DNA from: Sophora flavescens | Taxonomy: Eukaryota; Streptophyta; Magnoliopsida; Fabales; Fabaceae | Reading direction: 5' to 3' | Assembly: GCA_030762895.1 (NCBI GenBank) | Contig: CM061062.1 | Span: 4,863,293-4,927,292, forward strand | DNA length: 64,000 nt | Shown here: piece by piece, positions 22,242 through 34,626 of the stretch | How the letters are laid out: the number at the start of each line of letters is the position of its first letter | How positions within the stretch are numbered: the first letter of the stretch is position 1 | Made by a program: the position numbers and the translations under genes | The notes under the pieces: model-generated | Database searches by the model: none | What the model saw: only the letters and a program-made list of their open reading frames with translations | Told to the model about the DNA's origin: nothing

Positions 22242-24794
22242 TGGTCGCGCTGTCGCCACCCGCCAAAAAGAACGAGCGTTTACAAAATTAATGTAGATAG
22301 GGAAGCGACAACTCGAGTATCGTCTCTCAAGGACTCTTAGGCGTTGTTATTATTAACAGAAAATTAGTTCTGGGGGGTTTTGAGGTTGAAAACTAAATAA
22401 AGAAAACAGAACAGAAAAACAATGCAATAAAAAGTAATTACTAAATAAGCTAAAGAACGATCAACCTACTGTTCTCGGTTTCCCACTATCATTGGTTCAT
22501 GCAATTTCAGGCCCTAAGCAGATTCTAATCCCCTTGACCGCGCTGTCGCCACGCGCCAAAAAGAACGAGCGATTATAAAATAATGCAGTATAGTGCGACA
22601 ACTCGGATCGTCTCTCAAGGACTCTTTAGTTGTTGTTATTATTAACAGAAAATTAGTAAAAGTTAGAAATGGGGGTTTTGGATTGAAAACTAAATTAAGA
22701 AAACAAAACACTAAAAACAAAGCAGTTAAAGAGAATAGCAAATAGACAAAAGCGATTAACCTACTGTTCTTGGTTTCCCACTATCATTGATTCATGCAAA
22801 TCCTAAGCAGATACTAATCCCCTCCCGGTTGTAGCAACAATTAACAAACGAAAACTGATACTACAGATGTATGTTCCTATTCCCGAAATAACAAACGGGG
22901 TTAAGCTCTCATGAACAAACGAACATGAATGAACACACGCGAAATAACAAACGCGATTATATATAGGAACATAGCATCACCGAAATGAAACAATACCACA
23001 CTGTACATTACTGAAATAACAAACAGAAACATACAACATGGCATTGAAAAGAGAAAAGCAACTAATCATGGAATACAGAACCTCAAGTGTTAACAGAACC
23101 CAATTACAGTAGATTAATCTAGGAGACTAATTCTCCATTACAAAAGGAAAACAAAACATATCTAAAAAGAAGACAAACTACTACTACAGTCTGACAAAGA
23201 TTAGCCAAAACTGGCTAACTCTGATTATTATTTTCATTTCTGCCTAAGACTGCTTATATACACGTTTCTGGAGTCAGAGTACTCGCGAGGCGAAGCACTG
23301 CTCGCGAGGCGAATTACATGAAAGGTCTGCAACTTTTTGTCTTCTCGCGAGGCGATCACATCCTTCGCGAGGCGAACTCTTCAGCTTCCAACTGTTACGC
23401 CCGTGGCATTCAACACGCCCAACCCGTGGTGGCTTCTGATCTTCCAATACTCGCGAGGCGAAGGATTTCTCGCGGGGCGAACTCTTGAACTTCAGAATTG
23501 CCACGGCTGTGATCTTTAACACGGGCAAGCCGTGATCGTCTCTGACTTTTTCATGGTTGCAATACTCGCGGGGCGAGAGATTATTCGCGGGGCGAGTGGC
23601 TCCAGATTTATTACTTTTTATTTACCTGAAAATAGAAAATAAAAGTAAATAATTATTCAACTCTAAAACAACTAAATTAACTTAAAAACAATTTACAGAC
23701 TCAAAATATTACTTAGAAACAATCAAGTCTAATTTGGGTAAAAATGGTATAAAATAAGCACAAAGCCAAGGTCTTGACTAGTTATAAAACCAGTCAAACA
23801 GAGGCTCATCACCCCTCCCGGTTGTAGCAACAATTAACAACGCAATCACTACTACGGATGTATGTTCCTATTCCCGAAATAACAAACGGGGTTAAGCTCT
23901 CATGAACAAACGAACATGAACAAACACACGCGAAATAACAAACGCGATTATATATAGAAACATAACATCACCGAAATGAATCAACACAACACTATACATT
24001 CCTGAAATAACAAACAGAAACATATAGCATTGCATTGAAAAGAGAAAAGCATACAAAACAGGAATACAAGAATCTCAAGTGTGGTAATGGAAACCAATTA
24101 CAGTAGATTAATCTAGGAGACTAGTTCTCCATTACAAAGGAAAAACAAAAGACAAGAATTAAACTACTGAAAGCTACTACTACTATCTAAGACTAGCCAA
24201 AACTGGCTAACTCTGACTAACTCCCTTCAGTTCTGTCTAAAACGCTTAAATACAATTTCTGGAATCAGCTTTCTCGCGAGGCGAAGCCTCTCTCGCGACG
24301 CGAATCTTGTGAACAGTCTGCAACCTTTGGTATTCTCGCGAGGCGAACAAACCTTCGCGAGGCGAGAATCTGAAGAGTCTTCTTATTACGCCCGTTATGA
24401 ACATCAGGGGCCAACCGTGATGCTTTCTGACTTCCAGACTCGCGAGGCGAATGGATGCTCGCGAGGCGAACGCTTCAACTTCAAAACTGCCACAGCCGTG
24501 ATCTTCAACACCGGTAAACCGTGATCGTCTCTGACTTTCTGGGCTTGGTGACTCGCGGGGCGAGATATCCTTCGCGGGGCGAACCAGAATTATTCATTTT
24601 TATTAACCTGAAAATAAGAAATAACAGTAAGTATTTTATTTAACTCTAAATCAACTAAATTAGCTTAAAAACACTTTACAGACTCAAAGTCTTACTTAAG
24701 GACAATCAAGTCTAATTTGGGTGAAAATGATATAAAATTAGCACAAAGCCAAGGTCTTTACTAGTTATAAAACCAGTCAAACAGAGGCTCATCA
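22242..24794 (-). repeat. 3' LTR of the gag-only element, split
   Basis: Halves 22242-22534 and 23812-24794 give 1271 bp once the nested solo LTR and its duplicated CCCCT are removed, the same length as the 5' LTR. It contains CTCGCGAGGCGAA and CGGGGCGA motifs plus ACGCCCGT/CCGTGAT motifs at 24270-24580. Confidence 0.88.
22535..23811 (-). mobile_element. Solo LTR nested inside the gag-only element's LTR
   Basis: Runs from TGACCGCGCTGTCGCC to GAGGCTCATCA (plus-strand reading), 1277 bp. Flanked by CCCCT (22530-22534 and 23812-23816); the sister LTR at 27751-29021 shows the uninterrupted site. It belongs to the same family as its host LTR but is more diverged, so it comes from another copy. Confidence 0.88.
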
Positions 24795-24812
24795 AAATAC
24801 CCCAAACTTAAA
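24795..24812 (-). other. Polypurine tract of the gag-only element
   Basis: On the minus strand TTAAGTTTGGGGTATTTT directly precedes the 3' LTR start TGATGAGCC, the expected place for plus-strand priming. Confidence 0.6.
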
Positions 24813-26214
24813 CTTTGCTCGTCCCCAAGCAAACTAAAACTCAAAAACTTAAAAAGACTCAAGACCTGGCAAGCTCAAAAGATTCAATCAACTTCCACAC
24901 AGATTTCAAGCAATTTACCAAAATATTTTTCTTCAACGTTCCCCCCTTTCAAACAAAACAATCCCCACATTCATTTATTCTAAACAATTAAGAATTTCAT
25001 CATTCAAACAATTATTAATCTAAGCAGGGGATCCAAGTTACACACAAAAGGGAGATCACCAAATCCAAACAACTGCCTTCCTCACAAGGGAAATTTGTGT
25101 TTCACTCAATTGCTCAGTTTGTGTCAGGCTATCAACAATTCACTCAATTTCACTTTTAAGAACACTTCCCATAAATTTTATTTTCATCTCAAAATGGTTC
25201 CCACAGAAAACATGCAAGCAACATCAGAAGGTCTTTTATGGGTTGTAATGGGGCCTGGCTAAGGGTAGGATATACAAAGGAACTAGGCTGAAGACCCTAG
25301 GAACTAAGAGAGCATGAACATTTTTTACACTTTGAAATTCCACTCAAGTTCCTTTTCTCATTTTTCTTTATGCCTTGGGTGGCTACAGCCTTTTTATTCA
25401 AATAGCCTTTTTGGCATTTTTGCACTTTTTAAAAAAAAATTCTTCTCTTTTTTTTTTCTTTTTCTATTTTTCTTTTCCTTCTTTTTTTTCTATTTTTTTT
25501 TCACAATTTTTTTTCTCAATCCCAAACAACACATTACACCTTGCAGCCACCCCAAACTTTGGTTTCTTGCACTCATTCTAAGATTCCATGCTCTCCTAAT
25601 CCTAAGATCGGGTTAACATGGTTTTCCAGATTTTTGGGCTTATAACATTAGGTTATCAAGAATTAACAGGCTAATTAGGCTCAAAGGGCTAACTAGGGAA
25701 CATGCATTAGGAATTGGTTATTTTAGGCTAAGTAGCTATTTACAAAGAAAATGCTTAGATCATCTGAAGCAAACACATAATCATGCAAACCATAAGGAGA
25801 TTCAAGCAAATTCGGGAAAGTGCAACTCAAAAGTGATTTCTCACACAGTCAAAAAACACATGTTGGAGGCTCAAAACCTCACCTGGACATTATTTTGCAA
25901 ATTCCTTGACAGAGATTCTATCCCTAGTGTGTGCTCCCTATCACCCCAAACTTATCATAAATCATGCCATCATAACAAAATCTCAAAGTTCAGTTTTCAA
26001 TTACATGGGGATCAAATTTCAAAAAATTTTCTCAAATCCTAGGGGGGAAACAGTCAACACTATCATGCAATCAATCTATGCAAAATCAATAAAATCCAAT
26101 AAACTTGCCAATACCAGACTCACACAACTCCTGAGCTTCTCAAATTATTCAGGAGCTTTATTGAAAACCAAACAGAAATAAAGTAAAGCAAAGAAAATTA
26201 AAAAGAAGAAAGGG
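24813..26214. other. Non-coding internal part of the gag-only element
   Basis: Lies between gag and the polypurine tract where pol would be. AT-rich with T-rich runs at 25430-25520. The open frames in it are low-complexity and no conserved motif was recognised. Confidence 0.6.
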
Positions 26215-27619
26215 TTAAGAAAACTCATTAAGGGTGGTTCCACCAGGATCCCATTGCTTGTAGCATAAGGCCCACGTGATGGACAAAGAGTGGGAGTTTG
26301 TTCCCTGCTTCCCTAACTCGCAGCCTTGATGTGGGGGTGAGCACTTGACAATTATGATGACTTCGTCGAGTGCAGCGGACTTCTCACTCCCCTTCGGGTC
26401 ACAGCTGACCTCTTGATCTACAAAGTCTCCCCAATAGAAGTGGGTTTCAACCTCTTGGACTGGCCATGGTGCAAAATCCAAGGGTGCAAAATCCATCACT
26501 GGTGGCTCCTCAGGGGGAGGTGGCTGCTCAATGGATGGTATAGCTGGAACTTCGGCTGAACAAACAGCATCATTCTCACTATCATCCTGCAAAATAGAAT
26601 CAAGAAACTGGCCACAAACAGCACATGGGTTAGTGTCAAGACAACAAGATACATGTAGTAAAAGAAACTGAGTTAGTAAAGGTCTAATTGTCTGGACTTT
26701 CTGCACACGGTTCATCCACCCCATCACTTTCAACACCTGCATCTAAGACTAAAGATTCTTCTTTATCCTCAAGCACGGTGGAGCAAATGTTCTCCTGATC
26801 CTCCTGATGCTCATTTCCTATATGAACATGGCCCTCAACCTCATCTGTCTCTTGTTCCATATGGATGCTTTGCTTAACATACCTTTCAAAATAACATTCT
26901 ACACACAAAGCAGTGCCATCACAATAACAATCATCACATGCATTAGAATCAGGGGATTCAACACACAGTTCATCAATAGAAACATTATCAGAATCATCAT
27001 CAGAAATATTTTCAGGAATAACTTTCTGTGAATCTTTATGTTCTTCAAGGGGCTGTGGAGTTAGCATTGCAGCCGAGTTGGCGGCTATTTGATCAATTAG
27101 AGCGGACAACTTCCGAGATTCAGCTTCTCCCCTCTGGTATTCAGCCTCCATCCTCTGTTGATTTTCCTCTATCATCCGTTGATTTTGCTCGGCCATTTGT
27201 TGTATCATTTCTTCCATTTGTCCATTTATCTGTGCAGTCATCTGTTTGCACAGGTCCTCTAGGGAAGGTTTGGAAGGTGCAGCTCTGAAGGCAGGATAGT
27301 ATCTAAACAGGAAGGCTTCCTTCAAATCAAACCAGCTTAAGATGGAATGCTCATCAAGACAATATAACCAATCCCTTGCAGCGCCTTCAAGTGAGAACTG
27401 GAAAGCTTCCATCTTGATGTGGTCTTCTGTTATTCCTGCAGGTCTCAGCATTATAGAACAAGCAATCTGGAATTCCCTCGGATGCTCCTGCGGATTCTCA
27501 CCTGCAAAACCACTAAACTTTGGCAACCAATGCGATAAACCATAAAAATCAGGAAAATATATGCATGGTGGTGGTTCATAGTAAACATTGGGCATGTAAC
27601 CATATATGTGATTATCCAT
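26215..27619 (-). pseudogene. gag protein of the nested LTR element
   Basis: The minus-strand ATG at 27619 opens MDNHIYGYMPNVYYEPPPCI, then a gag capsid core (WLPKFSGFAGENPQEHPREF, EAFQFSLEGAARDWLYCLDE, LKEAFLFRYYPAFRAAPSKP), then a Gln/Glu-rich coiled coil (QMEEMIQQMAEQNQRMIEEN). The frame stops at 26684 after an acidic Cys-containing tail. An overlapping frame continues to 26215 (from 26742) with CAVCGQFLDSILQDD and a Pro-rich stretch; its fit to the first frame suggests a frameshift near 26700. There is no CCHC knuckle or protease. Confidence 0.72.
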
Positions 27620-27727
27620 GGGGGGTGCTAAAATTTACAGACCAGACAAAACAGACAAACTAATTCAGTAGAGAGGAATTATTTTTTTTTTTAAATTTTA
27701 TTTTCTGCTAATAACAACAAACCAGAG

Positions 27728-27745
27728 TCCCCGGCAACGGCGCCA
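27728..27745 (-). other. Primer binding site of the gag-only element
   Basis: The reverse complement is TGGCGCCGTTGCCGGGGA, five bases from the 5' LTR. Identical to the primer site of the gypsy element at 10972-10989, which suggests a common lineage or common helper. Confidence 0.85.
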
Positions 27746-27750
27746 ATTTT

Positions 27751-29021
27751 TGGTCGCGCTGTCGCCACGCGCCAAAAAGAACGAGCGTTTACAAAATTAA
27801 TGTAGATAGGGAAGCGACAACTCGAGTATCGTCTCTCAAGGACTCTTAGGCGTTGTTATTATTAACAGAAAATTAGTTCTGGGGGGTTTTGATGTTGAAA
27901 ACTAAATAAAGAAAACAGAACAGAAAAACAATGCAATAAAAAGTAATTACTAAATAAGCTAAAGAACGATCAACCTACTGTTCTCGGTTTCCCACTATCA
28001 TTGGTTCATGCAATTCCAGGCCCTAAGAAGATTCTAATCCCCTCCCGGTTGTAGCAACAATTAACAACGCAATCACTACTACGGATGTATGTTCCTATTC
28101 CCGAAATAACAAACGGGGTTAAGCTCTCATGAACAAACGAACATGAACGAACACACGCGAAATAACAAACGCGATTATATATAGAAACATAACATCACCG
28201 AAATGAATCAACACAACACTATACATTCCTGAAATAACAAACAGAAACATATAGCATTGCATTGAAAAGAGAAAAGCATACAAAACAGGAATACAAGAAG
28301 CTCAAGTGTGGTAATGGAAACCAATTACAGTAGATTAATCTAGGAGACTAGTTCTCCATTACAAAGGAAAAACAAAAGACAAGAATTAAACTACTGAAAG
28401 CTACTACTACTGTCTAAGACTAGCCAAAACTGGCTAACTCTGAGTAACTCCCTTCAATTCTGTCTAAAACGCTTAAATACAATTTCTGGAATCAGCTTTC
28501 TCGCGAGGCGAAGCCTCTCTCGCGACGCGAATCTTGTGAACAGTCTGCAACCTTTGGTATTCTCGCGAGACGAACAAACCTTCACGAGGCGAGAATCTGA
28601 AGAGTCTTCTTATTACGCCCGTTATGAACATCAGGGGCCAACCGTGATGCTTTCTGACTTCCAGGCTCGTGAGGCGAATGGATGCTCGCGAGGCGAACGC
28701 TTCAACTTCAAAACTGCCACAGCCGTGATCTTCAACACGGGTAAACTGTGATCGTCTCTGACTTTCTGGGCTTGGTGACTCGTGGGGCGAGATATCCTTC
28801 GCGGGGCGAACCAGAATTATTCATTTTTATTAACCTGAAAATAAGAAATAACAGTAAGTATTTTATTTAACTCTAAATCAACTAAATTAGCTTAAAAACA
28901 CTTTACAGACTCAAAGTCTTACTTAAGGACAATCAAGTCTAATTTGGGTGAAAATGATATAAAATTAGCACAAAGCCAAGGTCTTTACTAGTTATAAAAC
29001 CAGTCAAACAGAGGCTCATCA
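27751..29021 (-). repeat. 5' LTR of the gag-only element
   Basis: 1271 bp. On the minus strand it starts TGATGAGCCTCTG and ends GACAGCGCGACCA. It is the uninterrupted reference for the split 3' LTR and holds the same CTCGCGAGGCGAA-type motifs (28500-28810). Confidence 0.9.
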
Positions 29022-29028
29022 GCTTACA

Positions 29029-29046
29029 CTAACAATCTCCCACTGG
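29029..29046 (-). other. Polypurine tract of the copia element
   Basis: On the minus strand CCAGTGGGAGATTGTTAG directly precedes the LTR start TGTAAGCCC. GTGGGAGATTGTT is a familiar copia polypurine tract form. Confidence 0.7.
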
Positions 29047-29048
29047 CA

Positions 29049-30783
29049 CTAGAGCCAATCAGGCATAAATCTAATGCCTATCGATCTAGTGTGACCTTCG
29101 TGCTTCTGTTGAGCAAGAGGTTTCGTAAGTGGGTCAGCAACGTTATCAAGTGTTGGTACTCTGCATATTTTCACATCTCCTCTATCGATAATCTCTCGAA
29201 TGAGATGGAAGCGCCTAAGTATATGTTTGGATCGCTGATGAGATCTAGGTTCCTTAGCTTGTGCAATGACCCCATTGTTATCACAATAGAGATCAATGGG
29301 GTCCATAATACTAGGAACTGTACCAAGCTCAGCAATGAACTTCCTGATCCAAATAGCCTCCTTTGCTGCATTGGAGGCGGCAATATACTCAGCCTCTGTA
29401 GTAGAATCGGCGACTGTCTCTTGCTTTGAACTCTTCCAGCTCACCGCCCCGCCATTCAGGCAGAACACATAACCAGATTGCGATCTGGAATCATCCTTAT
29501 CGGTTTGGAAGCTAGCATCGGTGTAACCTTTTACAGCAAGCTCTTCCTCGCCTCCATATACCAAGAACGAATCCTTAGTTCTTCTCAAGTACTTAAGGAT
29601 GTTCTTGACAGCAGACCAGTGACTTTCACCGGGATCAGACTGGTACCTGCTCGTTATGCTTAAAGCATACGATACATCTGGTCGAGTACATAACATGTCA
29701 TACATGACAGATCCAAGAGTCCTTTCTTGGATTCATGCATGTTAAAGCGTCTCAACACTTTGTCTATGTATGTACTCTGACTTAAGCAAAGCAATTTCAG
29801 CGATCTATCCCTATAGATCCTGATTCCCAATACATAGGTAGCTTCACCCAAATCTTTCATTGAGAAGCAATTCCCTAACCATGTCTTTACATTTTGTAGT
29901 GTAGGGATGTCATTTCCAATGAGTAATATGTCATCTACATATAAAACCAGAAAAACAACAATGCTCCCACTAACCTTCTTGTAGACACAAGGTTCATCTT
30001 CATTTTTGATGAATCCGTACTGTCTTACAGCATCATCAAAACGAAGGTTCCAACTTCTGGAAGCTTGCTTCAATCCATAGATTGATCGCTGCAATTTACA
30101 TACCTTTCCGGCATCCTCTGAAATGCCAAAGCCTTCAGGTTGTGTCATGTACACATCCTCAAGAAGCTTTCCATTAAGGAAAGCAATTTTGACATCCATC
30201 TGCCATATCTCATAATCATGGTATGGAACGATAGCAAGTAAGATCCGGACGGATTTAAGCATCGCAACAGGCGAAAAGGTCTCATCATAGTCGACACCAT
30301 GAATTTGCTTGAAACCCTTAGCGACCAATCGCGCCTTAAAGGTGTGTACCTTACCATCCATGTCAGTTTTCCTTTTGAAAACCCACTTGCACCCTATGGG
30401 TTTCACCCCTTCGTGGGCTCTACCAAGGTCCATACCTGGTTGGTGTACATGGAATCCATCTCGATTTCATGGCCTCAAGCCACTTCTCGGTCTCTCGGGC
30501 CGTGATGGCCTCCTGGTAAGTCACAGGCTCATCTTGATCCATGAGCAATACATCATCTTGTGGAGTCATGAGAAATCCATATCTCTCAGGCTGGTGACGT
30601 ATCCTGTTAGACCTACGCTGGTCTTGTGCTACTGGTGCAGGTTGTTCCTCCACAGCATTTTGTGAAGGTTGCTCATGTTCCACCAATGGTAGGTCACTAC
30701 TCTGTGATTCTTGAATTTCTTCAAGTTCTATCTTCCTCCCACTGGTTCCTATGGAGATAAACTCCTTTTCTAGGAATACACCA
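29049..30783 (-). pseudogene. copia reverse transcriptase and RNase H
   Basis: Minus strand, three frames joined by frameshifts near 30783, 30430 and 29700. First an acidic linker (about 30700-30450). Then reverse transcriptase: GCKWVFKRKTD, FKARLVAKGF, DYDETFSPVA, QMDVKIAFLNG, and the catalytic YVDD in VLYVDDILLIGND (about 29940). RNase H follows with VKGYTDASFQTD, SGYVFCLNGGAVSWKSSKQ, STTEAEYIA, DNNGVIAQAKEP and LTKPLAQ. Domain order (integrase before reverse transcriptase) marks it as copia. The frameshifts make it non-functional. Confidence 0.9.
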
Positions 30784-32932
30784 AATCCGTCACGACAAAC
30801 ACTTTGCCTTCGGAAGGATTATAGAAATAGTACCCCTTGGTTTCTTTGGGATACCCCACAAAGAAGCATTTATCAGATTTGGGATCAAGCTTATTAGAAA
30901 CTTGACGTTTTACGTATGCTTCACAACCCCAAATCTTCATAAAAGACATGCTGGTTCGTCTACCAGTCCATATCTTATATGGTGTCTTTTCTACCGCTTT
31001 GGATGGAACACGGTTAAGTGTAAAAGCTGCTGTTAATAGAGCATGTCCCCAGAAAGAGTTTGGAATGTTTGCATGACTCGTCATAGACCGAACCATGTCC
31101 AACAAGGTTCGATTTCTCCTCTCAGAAACACCATTCCATTGTGGTGTTCCAGGTGGAGTGAGTTGAGATAAAATTCCACACTCTCTCAGATGATCATCAA
31201 ACTATAGGCTCAAATATTCACCACCTCGATCTGATCGAAGAGTTTTAATATTTTTACCAAGTTGGTTTTGTACCTCATTTTTTAATTCCTTGAACTTTTC
31301 AAAGGATTCCGATTTATGTTTCATAAGATACATAAATCCATATCTACTGAAATCATCAGTGAATGTGATGAAGTACTGAAAACCACCTCTAGCTAATGTG
31401 TTTAGGGGTCCGCATACATCGCTATGTATAAGACCCAAAAGATCATTAGCTCTTTCACCTTTTCCGGTGAATGGAGCTTTAGTCAACTTTCCCAATAAAC
31501 AAGACTCACACATCTCATATGATTCATAATCAAATGAGTCCAAGAGTCCATCTTTATGGAGCTTCGAAATGCGCTTCTCATTTATATGGCCTAAACGACA
31601 ATGCCAAAGATAAGACGGATTCAACTCATTTGGTTTGAACCTCTTAGTATTTATGTTATAGATGGGCATTTCAAGATCAAGGACATAAAGCCCATTACTC
31701 ATGTGTGCACTAGCATAGAAAATATCATCCAAATAAATAGGACAACTTTTGTTCTTTATTATAAAAGAAAAACCAATCTTGTCCAAATAAGAAACGGAAA
31801 TGATATTCCTGCTAATTGCAGGCACAAAATAACAGTTCTCTAACTGAATAGTAAGCCCAGTGGGCAAAGTCAATACATAAGTCCCTACAGCTAAAGCAGC
31901 AACCTTTGCTCCATTTCCAACTCGTAGGTCGACTTCGCCCTTTGCCAATGGTCTACTCCTGTTTAGATCCTGCACATTTGTACAAATGTGAGAACCACAT
32001 CCAGTATCTAATACCCATGATGCAGAAGTAGATAAATTGACTTCTATAACAAACACACCTGAAGTGGAAGTCTCACTTCCCTTCTTCTTCTTGATTTCTT
32101 CCAGGTATTTTGGGCAGTTCCTCTTCCAATGTCCGGTCCGACCACAATGGAAGCAATTGCCTTCCTTAGCCACACCACCCATAGTCTTCAAGCCAGAAGC
32201 ACTGGGCTTAATCTTGTTGATGGCCTTGCCCTTGCCCTTGCCCTATTGTTTGTGTGTGGGCTTCTTGGGCTGCTTCTTGCTATTTCCAGCCTGGACCATC
32301 AAAATGGCCTTCCCCTTTCCTTTGCTAATATTTTGTTCATCAGTTCTCAACATGCTCAACAATTCTGGCAAAGGTTTGTCAAGATCATTCATATTATAGT
32401 TCATGACAAACTGACTATAGCTCTCAGGCAACAATTGCAGAACTAAGTCGGTGTCCAACTTTTGGCCTAAAGGAAATCCCAGTCTCTCGAGATTCTCAAT
32501 GTACCCGATCATCTGGAGTACATGAGGACTCACGGGGCTTCCTTCTGCCAATTTACACTGGAAAAGGGCTCTGGAAACTTCGAACCGCTCATGCCTTGCT
32601 TGCTCTTGGTAGAGCAGCTTGAGGTGCACGATCATATCGTACGCCTCCATGGTCTCATGTTGCTTTTGCAGCTCAGAGGTCATGGTAGCAAGCATAAGAC
32701 AGCCGACGTCTAAGGCTTCATCCTGATGCTCTTTATAAGCATCCCTGTCAGCCCTAGGAGCACTTGAAGCCGGTGGCTCCTCAGGAATAGGCTCCTCAAG
32801 AACATACAGCTTTTTCTCATGTTTGAGGACAATCCTCAAGTTTCTGTACCAGTCCAGAAAATTTGTTCCGGATAGTTTGTCCTTCTCAAGGACGGATCGC
32901 AATGACAGGTTACTTGATGTGTTTGATGCCAT
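30770..32932 (-). pseudogene. copia gag, protease and integrase
   Basis: One minus-strand frame from the ATG at 32932, with TAG stops at 32243 and 31202. Gag (MASNTSSNLSLRSVLEKDKL, DWYRNLRIVLKHEKKLYVLE) is of the UBN2 type. Next come a CCHC knuckle (CFHCGRTGHWKRNC, about 32155), a protease with DTGCGSHIC (about 32010), and a pre-integrase HHCC-like segment (LWHCRLGHINEKRI, CESCLLGK). The integrase core has HSDVCGPL, FTDDFSRYGFMY and RSDRGGEYLS, and a C-terminal part (WGCEAYVKRQ, KCFFVGYPKETKGYYFYNP). Both stops differ from a sense codon by one base. Confidence 0.9.
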
Positions 32933-34613
32933 GGTAATCTATAGAGATAAATATGCAAAATATAAGTATCATGCCATGAAATTATTTAATAAGGTCTTTA
33001 ATTAAATACGCCTCCCACTATTTTACTCAAAACAATGACCCTCATCATTGATTCAGAAAATCCTGTTGGAAGATTTTCTAGTGGGCCAAGATCCATATTT
33101 CACCTAGCTTTAAGTCAGCTTTGGCTGATCACTCAAAATTCGGTTATATAGGTAGGAAACACTTTCCGATTGCATCTCATGTAACTCTTGGACAGTTGGG
33201 TTAATAACTCTTATTCTAATCCATCACATGGACTAAAGCCCAACTTTTAAGCCTCTAAGCCTTTCAATCCTATTGAAGTTGGCTTAGTTAAGTCAGACCC
33301 AATGGATAGCAGTTGAACATTACATTTGTCTCATCGCGTCTTACTATTATAGATAAAGGTACCCCGCTTTGGCGGACCCACACTTAATCGATCATAGTCT
33401 TGACGAGTGCCATGCATTGGAAGGCCTTTAAATGTGACTTAATATTTGCTTTTGAGGGATTTGATTAAAATTTGATCTCATCATTTGTTAAACTCTTTAA
33501 CTTACTATTTACATACATACATCTCATACATATATTAGTTAAACCCCTTTTAACATACTATATACATACATGCATCTCATACATATATAAGGCAAATAAA
33601 TGTGATATGGTTATGGCCCCTAACGCATTGATTCTCCCAAGCCAATGAGAGAATCTAAACTGAAACCTAGGAGCGTCCAGGCTTCTCCAAGCATGATCTT
33701 CCACAGGATAACGTCTTCTTGTCACCATCATTACATTACATAAACAGAAACCTCATTTTACATATGAGGGGAGTGAGATGAGAAAAGAATATACATATGG
33801 AATATAAGAGAAAGGCACGGCACGCAGGCCGTATTTCAAAATATAAACCAAAAGATTAAAGGACTAAGGCCATAAGCATTCACTATACATTACCAAATAA
33901 ATAGTAACAACCAGTAATAATACACAATTATTATTAGTTACTATAAATCACATTTATTGTAATTGATGTTACTATAAATCACATTTATTGTAATTGATGT
34001 TACTATAAATCACATTTATTGTAATTGATGTTACTATAAATCACATTTATTGTAATTGATGTTACTATAAATCACATTTATTATAATTGATGTAATTGAT
34101 GTTGTTATTAAATGGTGACATAAAAGATTTAAAAAATTGAATTTCGAAATAACACACTACGCAGAGGTAGCACGGGGTTTCCGCTTCCTTGGCGGCTAGG
34201 GCTTCAACCTCTCAACCCTAAAACCGCAAGGCCCGTGAACACTTCACGCTGCAAGGAACGGCGGCTAGGGTTTCAACCCTTGGAACCTCAGCCGCAAGAA
34301 CATGAACTTTTCATGTCTGACACCCTTTAACGCCGCCAACAGAGAACTGAAATCGATCATGTTTAACATCAACACTTGACGCCATCGCAGAACATAATAA
34401 GGATTCCAGAACCAATGTACATATCATATATGTATACATAAATATGCTATAGACGCATATATCATATACATACGAAAATTACAGAAACAAGGTTTCGCAA
34501 AAACGGATGCAAACGATTTTCAGAAAACAATTTTCAGAAAAACGATTCACATTATTAACATGTTATCATACATAACAGGTAAACCACGTAACAAAATCAC
34601 GGTTTCGCAAGCG
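32933..34613 (-). other. Long untranslated leader of the copia element
   Basis: About 1.7 kb between the primer site and gag. It has no coding frame of note. It includes a 31-bp tandem repeat (33939-34100) and a short GC-richer patch near 34160-34330. Confidence 0.65.
33939..34100. repeat. 31-bp tandem repeat, five copies
   Basis: Units starting TACTATAAATCACATTTATT occur at 33939, 33970, 34001, 34032 and 34063; the last is slightly altered. There are no spacers, so it is a simple tandem array. Confidence 0.9.
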
Positions 34614-34625
34614 GCTCTGATACCA
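34614..34625 (-). other. Primer binding site of the copia element
   Basis: On the minus strand TGGTATCAGAGC follows the 5' LTR by one base. This matches the initiator-tRNA-Met complement typical of plant copia elements. A second copy, next to the 3' LTR, lies at 20774-20785. Confidence 0.88.
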
Positions 34626-34626
34626 C

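Larger units (their letters stand above)
22242..29021 (-). mobile_element. Gag-only LTR element nested in the copia 3' LTR
   Basis: Flanked by GCTTA on both sides (22237-22241, 29022-29026). On the minus strand the 5' LTR is 27751-29021, the primer site 27728-27745, gag 26215-27619, the polypurine tract 24795-24812 and the 3' LTR 22242-24794 (itself split by a solo LTR). No protease, reverse transcriptase or integrase is seen, so it is non-autonomous. Same family as the solo LTR at 17644-18894. Confidence 0.88.

Noticed and set aside
33939..34100. CRISPR-like array of 31-bp units
   Set aside because: Units are contiguous with no spacers, and the context is a plant copia leader.
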